A stretch of 17,853 nucleotides of DNA from JARRQB01 sp965368585 (lineage in GTDB: Bacteria > Pseudomonadota > Gammaproteobacteria > Chromatiales > Chromatiaceae), in the NCBI GenBank assembly GCA_965368585.1, contig CBDUNM010000110.1, positions 1-17,853 of the forward strand. Direction: 5' to 3'. A program made the translations under genes and the position numbers. Shown here piece by piece: positions 7,258-14,215 of this stretch; the first letter of the stretch is position 1, and the number at the start of each line of letters is the position of its first letter. The notes under the pieces were generated by a model. It saw nothing but the letters and a program-made list of their open reading frames with translations. It had not been told where the DNA came from and did not search any database.

Positions 7258-7316
7258 TTCGGTTTAGATCGGTGATCCGGAAATCGCCGTTCTCCGCCGA
7301 TCAGGCGGTACCGTAT

Positions 7317-7598
7317 TCAAGCGGCTTCCGGCTGACTCGCCTCCGCACTCGCTACTGCTTTGCGGTAACTGTCGACTAGCGCAGCCGCCCTGTCGGTTAG
7401 CTGGGCACCGTGTGATCGCCAGTGTGCCACACGCTCCAGATCGATCCGCAGCCGTTCCTCCGTGCCTTTGGCAAGCGGATTGAAGAACCCCAGACGCTCG
7501 ATGTATCGACCGCCCTGCGGCATGCGTTTATCGGTCACCACGATGTGGTAAAAAGGGCGCTTCTTTGACCCAGTGCGGGACAGTCGGATGGTTACCAT
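7317..7598 (-). CDS. rpsP: 30S ribosomal protein S16
   Basis: 93 residues; S16 binds 16S rRNA early in assembly of the 30S body. MVTIRLSRTGSKKRPFYHIVVTDKRMPQGGRYIERLGFFNP is the standard N-terminus, followed by LRIDLERVAHWRSHGAQLTDRAAALV. The tail (SYRKAVASAEASQPEAA) is an Ala/Glu extension past the 82-residue E. coli protein, common in related lineages. The ATG at 7598 has a weak purine-rich site. It is first in the operon, behind the promoter at 7672-7699 and a structured leader. Confidence 0.98.
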   Translation of the reverse strand: MVTIRLSRTGSKKRPFYHIVVTDKRMPQGGRYIERLGFFNPLAKGTEERLRIDLERVAHWRSHGAQLTDRAAALVDSYRKAVASAEASQPEAA

Positions 7599-7611
7599 AA
7601 TCTCTGCTCTA

Positions 7612-7637
7612 CAAACTAGTTTGAAGCGTTTTCACGC
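7612..7637 (-). other. Structured leader of rpsP mRNA
   Basis: Two adjacent inverted repeats in the predicted leader. On the minus strand GCGT-GAAA-ACGC (7626-7637) is a 4-bp stem with a GNRA-type GAAA loop, followed directly by the 12-base palindrome CAAACTAGTTTG (7612-7623). The second ends 13 nt before the rpsP ATG, close to the ribosome site. A role in translational control is inference. Confidence 0.4.
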
Positions 7638-7671
7638 GAAATCGATGCGACCAGATCGAAGTAAACCGCGT

Positions 7672-7699
7672 ATTGTACGCAAAATCTTTGTAATGTGAA
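7672..7699 (-). promoter_or_regulatory. Sigma70 promoter of the rpsP operon
   Basis: Minus strand: TTCACA (7694-7699, five of six to consensus), 16-nt spacer, TACAAT (7672-7677, five of six). Predicted start near 7665 gives a leader of roughly 66 nt. The divergent DUF2452 gene begins at 7737, so its promoter must overlap this region on the other strand. Confidence 0.65.
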
Positions 7700-7736
7700 G
7701 TGGCTAATCCACTCGAGCGAATCTTCATCCTGAATC

Positions 7737-8267
7737 ATGAACAGCGACGACCGAGTACCGGACAACCCTGGTAAGGGAGAACTTCACACCGGACCCAACC
7801 ACTCCTCGCCCTACGCGACGAGCCGCCTGGCGCCGCGCGTCGAATTGCTCGATTTGGCGCAGGAAATCGCGCACGCCGACGAAATGATTGTCGGGCGGGT
7901 AGCATCGCAACTCCAGGTCATCGCCGAGCAGGTCAAGTTCCTGCAGACACAGGCCCGAGCGATACTCGAACAGGCCCAGCGCGATCAGCGTCTGAATCAC
8001 GTGAAGTGCGCGTTCAGGCGCCTTCCGGGCCGCACTTATCACCTGTATCGCCGACCCAACGGCGACCTCGAATTCTCGATGCTCGCACCGCAGGACTGGG
8101 GCGGCAGCCCGCCGTATCGGTTCGAAGGTTCGTATCAACTGGCACCGGATATGAGCTGGACCGCGCCCGAAACCACACCCAAACCGGACGACGTACGGGA
8201 AACCATCAGCCGCCTAATCGCGACGACGGCCAACTCGGCGGGCTTCGATCCTTCGCGCGAAAAGTGA
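7737..8267 (+). CDS. DUF2452 family protein
   Basis: 176-residue cytoplasmic protein of unknown function, recognised as DUF2452 by the PYATSRLAPRVELLDLAQEI opening and by YHLYRRPNGDLEFSML followed by APQDWGGSPPYRFEGSYQL and DMSWT. Residues 1-28 look disordered and polar; about 40-85 is a long charged helix likely to form a coiled coil (AHADEMIVGRVASQLQVIAE and on); about 90-145 is the conserved β-rich part. The C-terminus is a variable polar tail. There is no signal peptide or membrane segment. It diverges from rpsP and its stop is 1 nt from the stop of the convergent 74-residue gene. No biochemical role is known to me. Confidence 0.85.
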   Translation: MNSDDRVPDNPGKGELHTGPNHSSPYATSRLAPRVELLDLAQEIAHADEMIVGRVASQLQVIAEQVKFLQTQARAILEQAQRDQRLNHVKCAFRRLPGRTYHLYRRPNGDLEFSMLAPQDWGGSPPYRFEGSYQLAPDMSWTAPETTPKPDDVRETISRLIATTANSAGFDPSREK

Positions 8268-8268
8268 C

Positions 8269-8493
8269 TCAGTCGTAGCTTTCGGCGCGCTTACGCAAGC
8301 CGTCCGCGACGGAATCGACCTGATCCGCCGCCTTTTCCAGTTCCTGTAAAATCGAACTGCTGATCGCCGATTCGATCAACAACGCCAGCTCACCGAAGTG
8401 CTCTTCCCCTACCTGAGCAGTTAAGGTGTCCCCCAACATTGTCTTGAACCCGGCTACCACCTTGTTTGCATGATTTTCGTAGTGTTCACTCAT
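8269..8493 (-). CDS. Uncharacterised 74-residue acidic helical protein
   Basis: I do not recognise a family. The protein is acidic (14 Asp/Glu against 6 Lys/Arg), has no cysteine, signal peptide or membrane segment, and reads as three or so amphipathic helices: MSEHYENHANKVVAGFKTML, then EEHFGELALLIESAISSSIL, then QELEKAADQVDSVADGLRKR. It is probably real because it follows ppk2 on the same strand by 38 nt, fills the gap to DUF2452 exactly (1 nt between stops), and its coding pattern resembles its neighbours. The start at 8493 has only a weak GAGTGG upstream. Co-transcription with ppk2 hints at a link to polyphosphate metabolism, but that is inference. Confidence 0.65.
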   Translation of the reverse strand: MSEHYENHANKVVAGFKTMLGDTLTAQVGEEHFGELALLIESAISSSILQELEKAADQVDSVADGLRKRAESYD

Positions 8494-8531
8494 CTAAGTT
8501 ATCCACTCGGGTAATTTTACTGCGCTTGGGC

Positions 8532-9470
8532 TCAGTGCGTGCCGAGCGCCGACGGCTGTTCGCCGTCCTCATAGAGTTCAGAGGCGATACCAACAATCAA
8601 CGGATCCGGCGCGCTCGCGACGTTTTCGTCCCTGTTCGTGTAGGGGACCTGCTGCAGTATGTAACGCATCGCATTGATGCGAGCCCGCTTCTTGTCATCG
8701 GACTTGATCACCGTCCAAGGTGCATCGGCGGTGTCGGTATGGAAGAACATGGCTTCTTTCGCCTCGGTGTACTCGTCCCATTTATCGAGCGATGCGAGAT
8801 CCATCGGACTGAGTTTCCACTGCTTGAGCGGGTGGTGCTCGCGCGCCTTGAAGCGTCGCAATTGCTCGTTGCGGCTGACCGAAAACCACATTTTAATCAA
8901 ACGAATACCGGTACGGGTGAGCATCCGCTCGAATTCGGGGGTCTGGCGCATGAACTCCAGATACTCTTGCGGTTTGCAAAAACCCATGACACGCTCGACG
9001 CCGGCCCGGTTGTACCATGAGCGGTCGAACAACACGATTTCCCCGGCGCTCGGCAGGTGCTGAATATAACGCTGAAAGTACCATTGACTTTTTTCACGCT
9101 CGGACGGTTTTTCCAAAGCAACCACGCGTGCGCCCCGCGGGTTGAGGTGCTCCATGATCCGCTTGATGGTGCCCCCTTTCCCGGCCGCGTCGCGCCCTTC
9201 ACAGGCAATGACCAGCCGCTCGCCCGAATCCTTGATCCAATTCTGCATTTTCATCAATTCGATCTGCAGATCGAGCTTCATCGCTTCGTACTCGTCGCGC
9301 TTCAGTTTCTTTTCGTAGGGATAAATGTTTTTTCGAAACAGTTCCTTGCGGTTTCCCGTATCCACTTTACCCGCTCCAGCATCGTCGGCACTTGGTGTCG
9401 CGGCGGACACGGTATTTTGGTCCTCAGCCGGAACGGCACTCAGTTTGACATCCGACTTTTTGTCCCCCAC
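8532..9470 (-). CDS. ppk2: Polyphosphate kinase 2 (PPK2 class I)
   Basis: PPK2 transfers phosphate between polyphosphate and nucleoside diphosphates, in practice favouring NTP synthesis (ADP or GDP). Numbered from the start chosen here, Walker A is GRDAAGKGGT (92-101), Walker B is LFDRSWYNR (147-155), and the lid (about 199-222) contains SRNEQLRRFKAREHHPLKQWKLSP, followed by DKWDEYTEAKEAMF; all are diagnostic of single-domain PPK2. A polar N-terminal extension of about 60 residues precedes the core. No ATG opens the frame: I chose GTG 9470 because GGGAG (9477-9481) lies 6 nt upstream, giving 312 residues; TTG 9503 (323 residues) has no ribosome site and GTG 9365 is a third option. The 74-residue gene follows by 38 nt. 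Confidence 0.92.
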   Translation of the reverse strand: MGDKKSDVKLSAVPAEDQNTVSAATPSADDAGAGKVDTGNRKELFRKNIYPYEKKLKRDEYEAMKLDLQIELMKMQNWIKDSGERLVIACEGRDAAGKGGTIKRIMEHLNPRGARVVALEKPSEREKSQWYFQRYIQHLPSAGEIVLFDRSWYNRAGVERVMGFCKPQEYLEFMRQTPEFERMLTRTGIRLIKMWFSVSRNEQLRRFKAREHHPLKQWKLSPMDLASLDKWDEYTEAKEAMFFHTDTADAPWTVIKSDDKKRARINAMRYILQQVPYTNRDENVASAPDPLIVGIASELYEDGEQPSALGTH

Positions 9471-9581
9471 AGCGATCTCCCAAGTGGCGTGTTTAAACTT
9501 CAAGTCTGGGTGCGCGCGACATAAATTGCCTTGATACCCATCAACGCAGGTTCCGACGCACCAAACGAGTGCCCGGCCCCG

Positions 9582-9611
9582 CCGGTTAAAACGCCGTCAA
9601 ACGGCGACCGG
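9582..9611 (-). terminator. Rho-independent terminator of ffh
   Basis: CGCCGT (9592-9597) and ACGGCG (9601-9606) form a 6-bp stem with a 3-nt loop; on the minus strand TTTT (complement of 9588-9591) follows immediately. An outer stem CCGGT/ACCGG (9582-9586 with 9607-9611) encloses both stem and T-run. It lies about 80 nt past the ffh stop and ahead of ppk2. Confidence 0.65.
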
Positions 9612-9631
9612 GTTTTCATCCATCAGCGGGT

Positions 9632-9657
9632 TGCTACCGATACCGCTCCTGGTAGCA
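9632..9657 (-). other. Inverted repeat downstream of ffh
   Basis: TGCTACC (9632-9638) and GGTAGCA (9651-9657) form a 7-bp stem with a 12-nt loop between the ffh stop and its terminator. There is no T-run; it may protect the 3' end. The remainder of 9504-9687 shows no gene. Confidence 0.35.
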
Positions 9658-9687
9658 CGATCACCCCGGATCGACACCCCCGCGCGG

Positions 9688-11064
9688 TCAGAAGGGCATT
9701 CCGCCAGGAGGCATACCGCCGGGGGGCATGCGGCCTTTCAAACCCTGCATCATCTTGGCCATTCCCCCGCCTTTCATCTTTTTCATCATTTTTTGCATCT
9801 GCGCGAACTGCTTCAGCAGGCGGTTGACATCCTGCACCTGGGTCCCGGAGCCGACCGCAATACGTCGTTTCCGCGAGCCCTTGATAACTTGTGGAAAACT
9901 TCGCTCCTGCCGGGTCATCGAATTGATGATCGCAATCAGTTTGCGGACTTCTTTGTCGCCGACCTGAGATTTGACCGCATCGGGCACTTGATTCATACCG
10001 GGCATCTTATCGAGCAATCCCGCCATACCACCCATCCCGGACAACTGCTCCATCTGCTCTTTGAAATCGTCGAGCGAAAACCCCTTGCCTTTCGCGACCT
10101 TACGCGCCAGCTTTGCCGCCTTTTCGTGGTCGACTTGACGGCTGACCTCCTCCACCAGGGAGAGCACATCTCCCATTCCGAGGATTCTTGACGCAACCCG
10201 ATCCGGGTGGAACGGCTCGAGTTCGGCCGTCTTTTCCCCCACCCCGAGGAACTTGATCGGTTTTCCCGTGATCTGCCTGATCGACAAAGCGGCACCGCCA
10301 CGGGCGTCGCCGTCAGTCTTGGTCAGGATCACACCCGTCAGGGGCAAGGCCTCGTGAAACGCCTTGGCAGTATTGGCGGCATCCTGCCCGGTCATGGCGT
10401 CCACCACGAACAGGGTTTCGACCGGGTTGATCTCACGGTGCAGTTCCTTGATCTCGCCCATCATCGCGTCGTCGATATGCAAGCGACCCGCGGTATCGAC
10501 GATCAGCACATCGGCGAAGGTCTTGCGGGCTTCCGCCAGCGCCGACCGGGCAATCGCAAGCGGCTGTTGATCCGGTGAACTGGGGAAGAAAGCTGCCTCG
10601 ACTTCCCCCGCCAGCATCCGCAGCTGGTCAATCGCGGCCGGTCGGTAGACGTCACAACTGACCACCATGACCTTTTTCTTTTCACGCTCCCGCAGATAAC
10701 GGGCAAGCTTGGCCACGCTGGTGGTCTTACCTGAACCCTGCAGCCCGGCCATAAGTACGATCGCCGGCGGCTGGGCGGCCAGATCCAGACCCTCGTTCGC
10801 CTCGCCCATGACGTTGACCAGCTCGTCGTTGACGATTTTGACCAAGACCTGGCCGGGAGTCAGCGATTTGAGCACCTCTTCGCCCAGGGCCCGTTCGCGC
10901 ACCTGGTCGACGAAGTCGCGCACCACCGGCAAAGCCACGTCGGCCTCCAGCAAGGCCATACGGACTTCACGCAGCGTGTCTTTGACGTTGTCTGCGGAAA
11001 TACGCCCTTGGCCGCGCAGATTCTTGACGACGCTGCTTAAACGATCGGATAGATTGTCGAACAT
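9688..11064 (-). CDS. ffh: Signal recognition particle protein Ffh (SRP54)
   Basis: 458-residue SRP GTPase that binds 4.5S RNA and signal sequences of nascent inner-membrane proteins and delivers them to FtsY. The N domain (1-90) has the helical ALLEADV motif; the G domain shows the P-loop GLQGSGKT (107-114), RPAAIDQL (141-148), DTAGR (190-194) and TKTDGDARGG (248-257). The M domain (about 300-458) carries the RNA-binding helices (RIAVGSGTQVQDVNRLLKQF) and a Met/Gly/Pro-rich tail with repeated MPPGG. The ATG at 11064 has a poor ribosome site. A TATACT at 11101-11106 may be its -10, but no matching -35 is visible. ypjD diverges from it as in E. coli; rpsP, normally next to it, is separated here by three genes. 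Confidence 0.97.
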   Translation of the reverse strand: MFDNLSDRLSSVVKNLRGQGRISADNVKDTLREVRMALLEADVALPVVRDFVDQVRERALGEEVLKSLTPGQVLVKIVNDELVNVMGEANEGLDLAAQPPAIVLMAGLQGSGKTTSVAKLARYLREREKKKVMVVSCDVYRPAAIDQLRMLAGEVEAAFFPSSPDQQPLAIARSALAEARKTFADVLIVDTAGRLHIDDAMMGEIKELHREINPVETLFVVDAMTGQDAANTAKAFHEALPLTGVILTKTDGDARGGAALSIRQITGKPIKFLGVGEKTAELEPFHPDRVASRILGMGDVLSLVEEVSRQVDHEKAAKLARKVAKGKGFSLDDFKEQMEQLSGMGGMAGLLDKMPGMNQVPDAVKSQVGDKEVRKLIAIINSMTRQERSFPQVIKGSRKRRIAVGSGTQVQDVNRLLKQFAQMQKMMKKMKGGGMAKMMQGLKGRMPPGGMPPGGMPF

Positions 11065-11161
11065 CGGGAAATTGGTCTCGGATGGCGTTCAGATGCATGC
11101 AGTATAAAGCATGTCTGCGAAGGCTTTCGGGCCTGCGGGTGATATGCCATTATCGGCAAAT

Positions 11162-11971
11162 ATGAATACCGCCGTTTTTGCCCTGCCCGCTGCCGTTTTT
11201 TATTTCGCCGGTGGATTGTCCGCCGGATTGCGTTTATTCGGCAGCCGCGACGGACGACGCCCGCCGAGAATGCTCGGGATCCTGTTCGGACTGATGGGGG
11301 CAATACTGCACGCGATGGTTCTGTACCAGGGCATGGTAGTCACCGGCGGACTCAATCTGGGCTTTTTCCATGCCTTTTCGCTGGCCGCATGGACCGTCGT
11401 CCTGCTGTTGCTGCTGTCGTCGTTGCGCAAACCCGTAGAAAACCTCGGTATCGTTCTGCTGCCAATAGCGGCGCTCACCCTGCTGCTGGCGCTGCGCTAC
11501 CCCGCCGTTCATCTGCTACCGGCAGGCGCCGCGATGGGCCTGAAAATGCATGTGATTCTCTCGCTGCTGGCGTATAGCGTACTTGCCATGGCCTGCGTTC
11601 AAGCCATACTTCTCGCCGTCCAGGATCGTCATCTGCGCCATCACCACCCCGGCGGCTTTGTGCGGATGCTCCCGCCGCTGCAAACCATGGAAAGCCTGCT
11701 GTTCGAGATGATCGCGGCCGGGTATCTGCTGCTCAGCGCAGCGCTGGTCAGCGGTTTCCTGTTTCTGCAGGATATGTTCGCGCAGCAGTTGGTGCACAAA
11801 ACGGTATTGTCGATGGTCGCCTGGGTCGCATTCGGCACCCTGCTATGGGGTCGGTTCCGGTTTGGCTGGCGCGGCAGAACCGCCATCAGGTGGACCATTT
11901 CCGGGTTCGTGTTCCTGCTGCTGGCCTACTTCGGCAGTAAGGCCGTGCTGGAACTGATACTCAACAGGTAA
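11162..11971 (+). CDS. ypjD: YpjD-type inner-membrane protein (CcsA/HemX-like)
   Basis: 269-residue membrane protein with eight or so hydrophobic segments, of the cytochrome-c-assembly (CcsA/CcmC-like) superfamily, YpjD branch. The N-terminus MNTAVFALPAAVFYFAGGLSA is the first membrane helix; LHAMVLYQG, LGFFHAFSLAAW, KMHVILSLLAYSVLAMACVQA and HKTVLSMVAWVAFGTLLWGR follow, with histidines at positions used by the family. The tryptophan-rich WWD haem-handling motif of true CcsA/CcmF is absent, as usual for YpjD, so a direct haem-lyase role should not be assumed. I chose ATG 11162 because it begins the first helix; in-frame ATGs at 11111 and 11144 add a polar leader. Divergent from ffh, the conserved gammaproteobacterial arrangement. 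Ends 2 nt from the fliT stop. Confidence 0.88.
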   Translation: MNTAVFALPAAVFYFAGGLSAGLRLFGSRDGRRPPRMLGILFGLMGAILHAMVLYQGMVVTGGLNLGFFHAFSLAAWTVVLLLLLSSLRKPVENLGIVLLPIAALTLLLALRYPAVHLLPAGAAMGLKMHVILSLLAYSVLAMACVQAILLAVQDRHLRHHHPGGFVRMLPPLQTMESLLFEMIAAGYLLLSAALVSGFLFLQDMFAQQLVHKTVLSMVAWVAFGTLLWGRFRFGWRGRTAIRWTISGFVFLLLAYFGSKAVLELILNR

Positions 11972-11973
11972 GC

Positions 11974-12300
11974 TTACTTGCTGACCGCTTGATAGGCGCT
12001 GACGACGCGTCGGCCCAGCTGGGCCCGTGACAATTCCTCAGCGCTCGCCTCTTTGGCCGCCGTCGCCAGAGTGGTGAGGCTGTCGTTGACGGCGATGATC
12101 TTCCGCAGTAGCTCCACAACCGCCGGAGGGGTTTCGGACTGTTTTGACGGCAAGTCGCCGAGCAATAACGACCGGCGCTGTGACTCGAGCGCGGCGACAC
12201 GCTCCCAGTCGTCGTCGCGGCCTGCCGACAACATCTGCGAGGATAGCTGCAAAGACTCTTGCAACCTCTGTTCCCAGGTGTGGCGGTCCGGTGGACTCAC
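11974..12300 (-). CDS. fliT: Flagellar chaperone FliT
   Basis: 108-residue all-helical protein at the end of the flagellar cluster. FliT family members bind the C-terminus of the cap protein FliD in the cytoplasm and, in enterics, also FlhDC. The sequence has the family pattern of a long first helix (WEQRLQESLQLSSQMLSAGR) with DDDWERVAALESQRRSLL and a C-terminal helical hairpin; sequence conservation in FliT is low, so position after fliS is the main support. The start is GTG, overlapping the fliS stop as GTGA (12297-12300), a sign of translational coupling. It is convergent with ypjD with only 2 nt between stops and no terminator. Confidence 0.75.
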   Translation of the reverse strand: MSPPDRHTWEQRLQESLQLSSQMLSAGRDDDWERVAALESQRRSLLLGDLPSKQSETPPAVVELLRKIIAVNDSLTTLATAAKEASAEELSRAQLGRRVVSAYQAVSK

Positions 12301-12728
12301 CCCACGGATTCGCGGGGCACCGCCGGCACCCGCTTGACCTCGTCGGGCAACGCGCTCCAGGCCGACTTTATTTCACCCATCAAGCTTGCCACCTCGTCCA
12401 GCAGGCCCGAGTCGTCATGTCCGTTGGCCTCGACCAAACGACGTGTCATATAGTCGTACAGGTCATTGAGGTTTTCTGCAATCGCGCCGCCGCGCTCGAA
12501 GTCCAGGCTTTGCTTCAGGCCATTGACGATCGAGATGGCCCATCCGATATGACGGCTTTTCTCACCCAGATCGTTGCGGTGGATGGCCCCCTTGGCGATC
12601 GCAATCTTGTCCAACGCTCCCTCCATAAGCAGTTCGACAAGACGGTGAGGACTCGCGTAGGCGAGCTCCGAACCGACCGCGACTTGGCTGTACTGAGCCA
12701 TGGGATTGCGTTTCTGTCTTTGATTCAT
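12297..12728 (-). CDS. fliS: Flagellin export chaperone FliS
   Basis: 143-residue cytoplasmic four-helix chaperone that binds the disordered C-terminus of flagellin and prevents early polymerisation. Recognised by YSQVAVGSELAYASPHRLVELLMEGALDKIAIAKGAI followed by the helical SRHIGWAISIVNGLKQSLDFERGG, LNDLYDYMTRRLVEAN and a variable C-terminus. GGAG lies 9 nt upstream of the ATG at 12728. It lies 38 nt after fliD and overlaps fliT by 4 nt. Confidence 0.95.
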   Translation of the reverse strand: MNQRQKRNPMAQYSQVAVGSELAYASPHRLVELLMEGALDKIAIAKGAIHRNDLGEKSRHIGWAISIVNGLKQSLDFERGGAIAENLNDLYDYMTRRLVEANGHDDSGLLDEVASLMGEIKSAWSALPDEVKRVPAVPRESVG

Positions 12729-12766
12729 GTGATCCGACTCCAGGGTACCAGGACCCTATTGATCGA

Positions 12767-14125
12767 TTATCCTTCGCTGTTATTCAACGAGCTCAATTGT
12801 TGGGTGAGAAAACTCCCGGTGCTCTGCAACTGCGCCACCAAGCCGTCCAGCGCGGTGAATTGGGCGCGAATTCGGCGTTCTGTCGAAATCAGCCGCAATT
12901 CTATACGTTCCTCCCGCGTATCCAACAAAGAAATTCGTTCATTGAGACCATCTGTGCGGATATCCAGCATACCGCCGAAGCCCACGATGCTACCGGCCAC
13001 CGATTGCAGACGCTCGGCAAAACCCGCATCGGTATCGGCGAACAGGCTGACCACCGAATTGAAATCGGTATCCAGCGCCGAACTCAAACGTCCGCTATCG
13101 ACTTGCATTTGGCCTTGTTTGTCGATACTCAAACCGACTTCCGCCAAATAGGAAAAGTCACCGTCCTCGAAACTCGCGGCAGTATTGATCACGCCATTGA
13201 TCTGCGCCTCGATCGAAAGCAATGTCGCCTCGGCCTCCAATTCGTTACGCCTGAGTTCATCAATCGTTGAGCGCACCGAATTATACGCGTCGGCAAAAGC
13301 TTGTATCGACTCCAAGATCGCCCCGTCGTCGCGATCAAAAGACAAGTCGGCCTTGCCCAATCCTTCGAGTTCAAACGTAATGCCTGAGATGGCACTACTT
13401 ATGGAATTACTCTTTGCGGTCAATGCATACCCATCCAAGGTGTAGGCTGCATCGAGTTCCGCGAGATCGGCGAGTACCGTGCCTTCGGTATTACGGTTGT
13501 TGGTAACCAAATTAAAGGTGCCGGCGGCGATTCCCCCACCGTACGACAACTGGATACGATCATCGTATCCGGACTGATCCGCGGTCAAAATCAAACGCTG
13601 CTTGCCGTCGCCCGTATTCAATACCGCGGCAGCGACACCCGGGTTGTCGTCCGCCTGATTGATCGCGTCGCGGATCTCGTTCAACGTCATCGCCGTCGAC
13701 AGATCGAGCGCCATAGTGTCGTCACCAGCGGTCAGGTTGAGCGTGTCACCAGCCCCACCGCCAAACGTGGCCGTATCGGCAACCTCGTCCGATCCCAGTT
13801 TGTGGTGTTGAGCGAGTCGTGATACTTCGAGCTGGTAGAGGCCGCGTGCGGCACTGTTCGACGAGGCCGTTGCAGTCGCAACCGCCTCATCGGACGAAGA
13901 CGGAAGGAACTTGTTGAACTTGTCGCGATCGGCCAACGCGCTCATCGCCGACTGAAAGCCCGACATCGTGGATTTGAGTCGACCGTATGCGCTGATCTGC
14001 GCGTTGATCAGGTCTTTCTGCTGGGAAAGGGCGCTTAGCGGTTCGCGTTCAATCTCCATCAACTGGTTGACGATGGATTCGACATCCAATCCCGATCCCA
14101 ATCCAGCTGCTGTGATAGTTGCCAC
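12767..14125 (-). CDS. fliD: Flagellar filament cap protein FliD
   Basis: 452-residue filament cap (hook-associated protein 2) that folds flagellin monomers at the growing tip. The opening ATITAAGLGSGLDVESIVNQLMEIEREPLSAL is the FliD N-terminal domain, with a disordered ends/coiled-coil character; the C-terminal FliD domain runs from about 215 to 440, finishing with helices ERIELRLISTERRIRAQFTALDGLVAQLQSTGSFLTQQL. The start was set at GTG 14125 because family members begin exactly at this ATIT sequence and GAAGG (14134-14138) lies 8 nt upstream; a TTG at 14140 would add five residues and overlap that site. It is preceded by flaG with a 90-nt gap. Confidence 0.95.
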   Translation of the reverse strand: MATITAAGLGSGLDVESIVNQLMEIEREPLSALSQQKDLINAQISAYGRLKSTMSGFQSAMSALADRDKFNKFLPSSSDEAVATATASSNSAARGLYQLEVSRLAQHHKLGSDEVADTATFGGGAGDTLNLTAGDDTMALDLSTAMTLNEIRDAINQADDNPGVAAAVLNTGDGKQRLILTADQSGYDDRIQLSYGGGIAAGTFNLVTNNRNTEGTVLADLAELDAAYTLDGYALTAKSNSISSAISGITFELEGLGKADLSFDRDDGAILESIQAFADAYNSVRSTIDELRRNELEAEATLLSIEAQINGVINTAASFEDGDFSYLAEVGLSIDKQGQMQVDSGRLSSALDTDFNSVVSLFADTDAGFAERLQSVAGSIVGFGGMLDIRTDGLNERISLLDTREERIELRLISTERRIRAQFTALDGLVAQLQSTGSFLTQQLSSLNNSEG

Positions 14126-14215
14126 GGTATCTGCCTTCAAAATTTGACGCTACCGGTGAAAATGCGCGGCAGCGCCAGAATATGTGCAATCGAACGGCCG
14201 ATACTCGACCGTGAT

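Noticed and set aside
6121..7275. 384-codon open frame on the plus strand
   Set aside because: It is antisense to trmD and rimM, which are unmistakable, and its translation is Arg/His/Pro-rich without any recognisable domain; it is a GC-driven shadow.
9057..9524. Plus-strand frames opposite ppk2
   Set aside because: ppk2 motifs on the minus strand explain the region fully; the antisense frames have no domain.
12144..13151. 335-codon open frame on the plus strand
   Set aside because: Antisense to fliT, fliS and fliD, with low-complexity Ser/Arg composition; no domain and no ribosome site.
14198..14205. GCCGATAC on the plus strand, like a sigma28 -10 box
   Set aside because: There is no TAAA 15 nt upstream and it would fire antisense to flaG's end; chance match.
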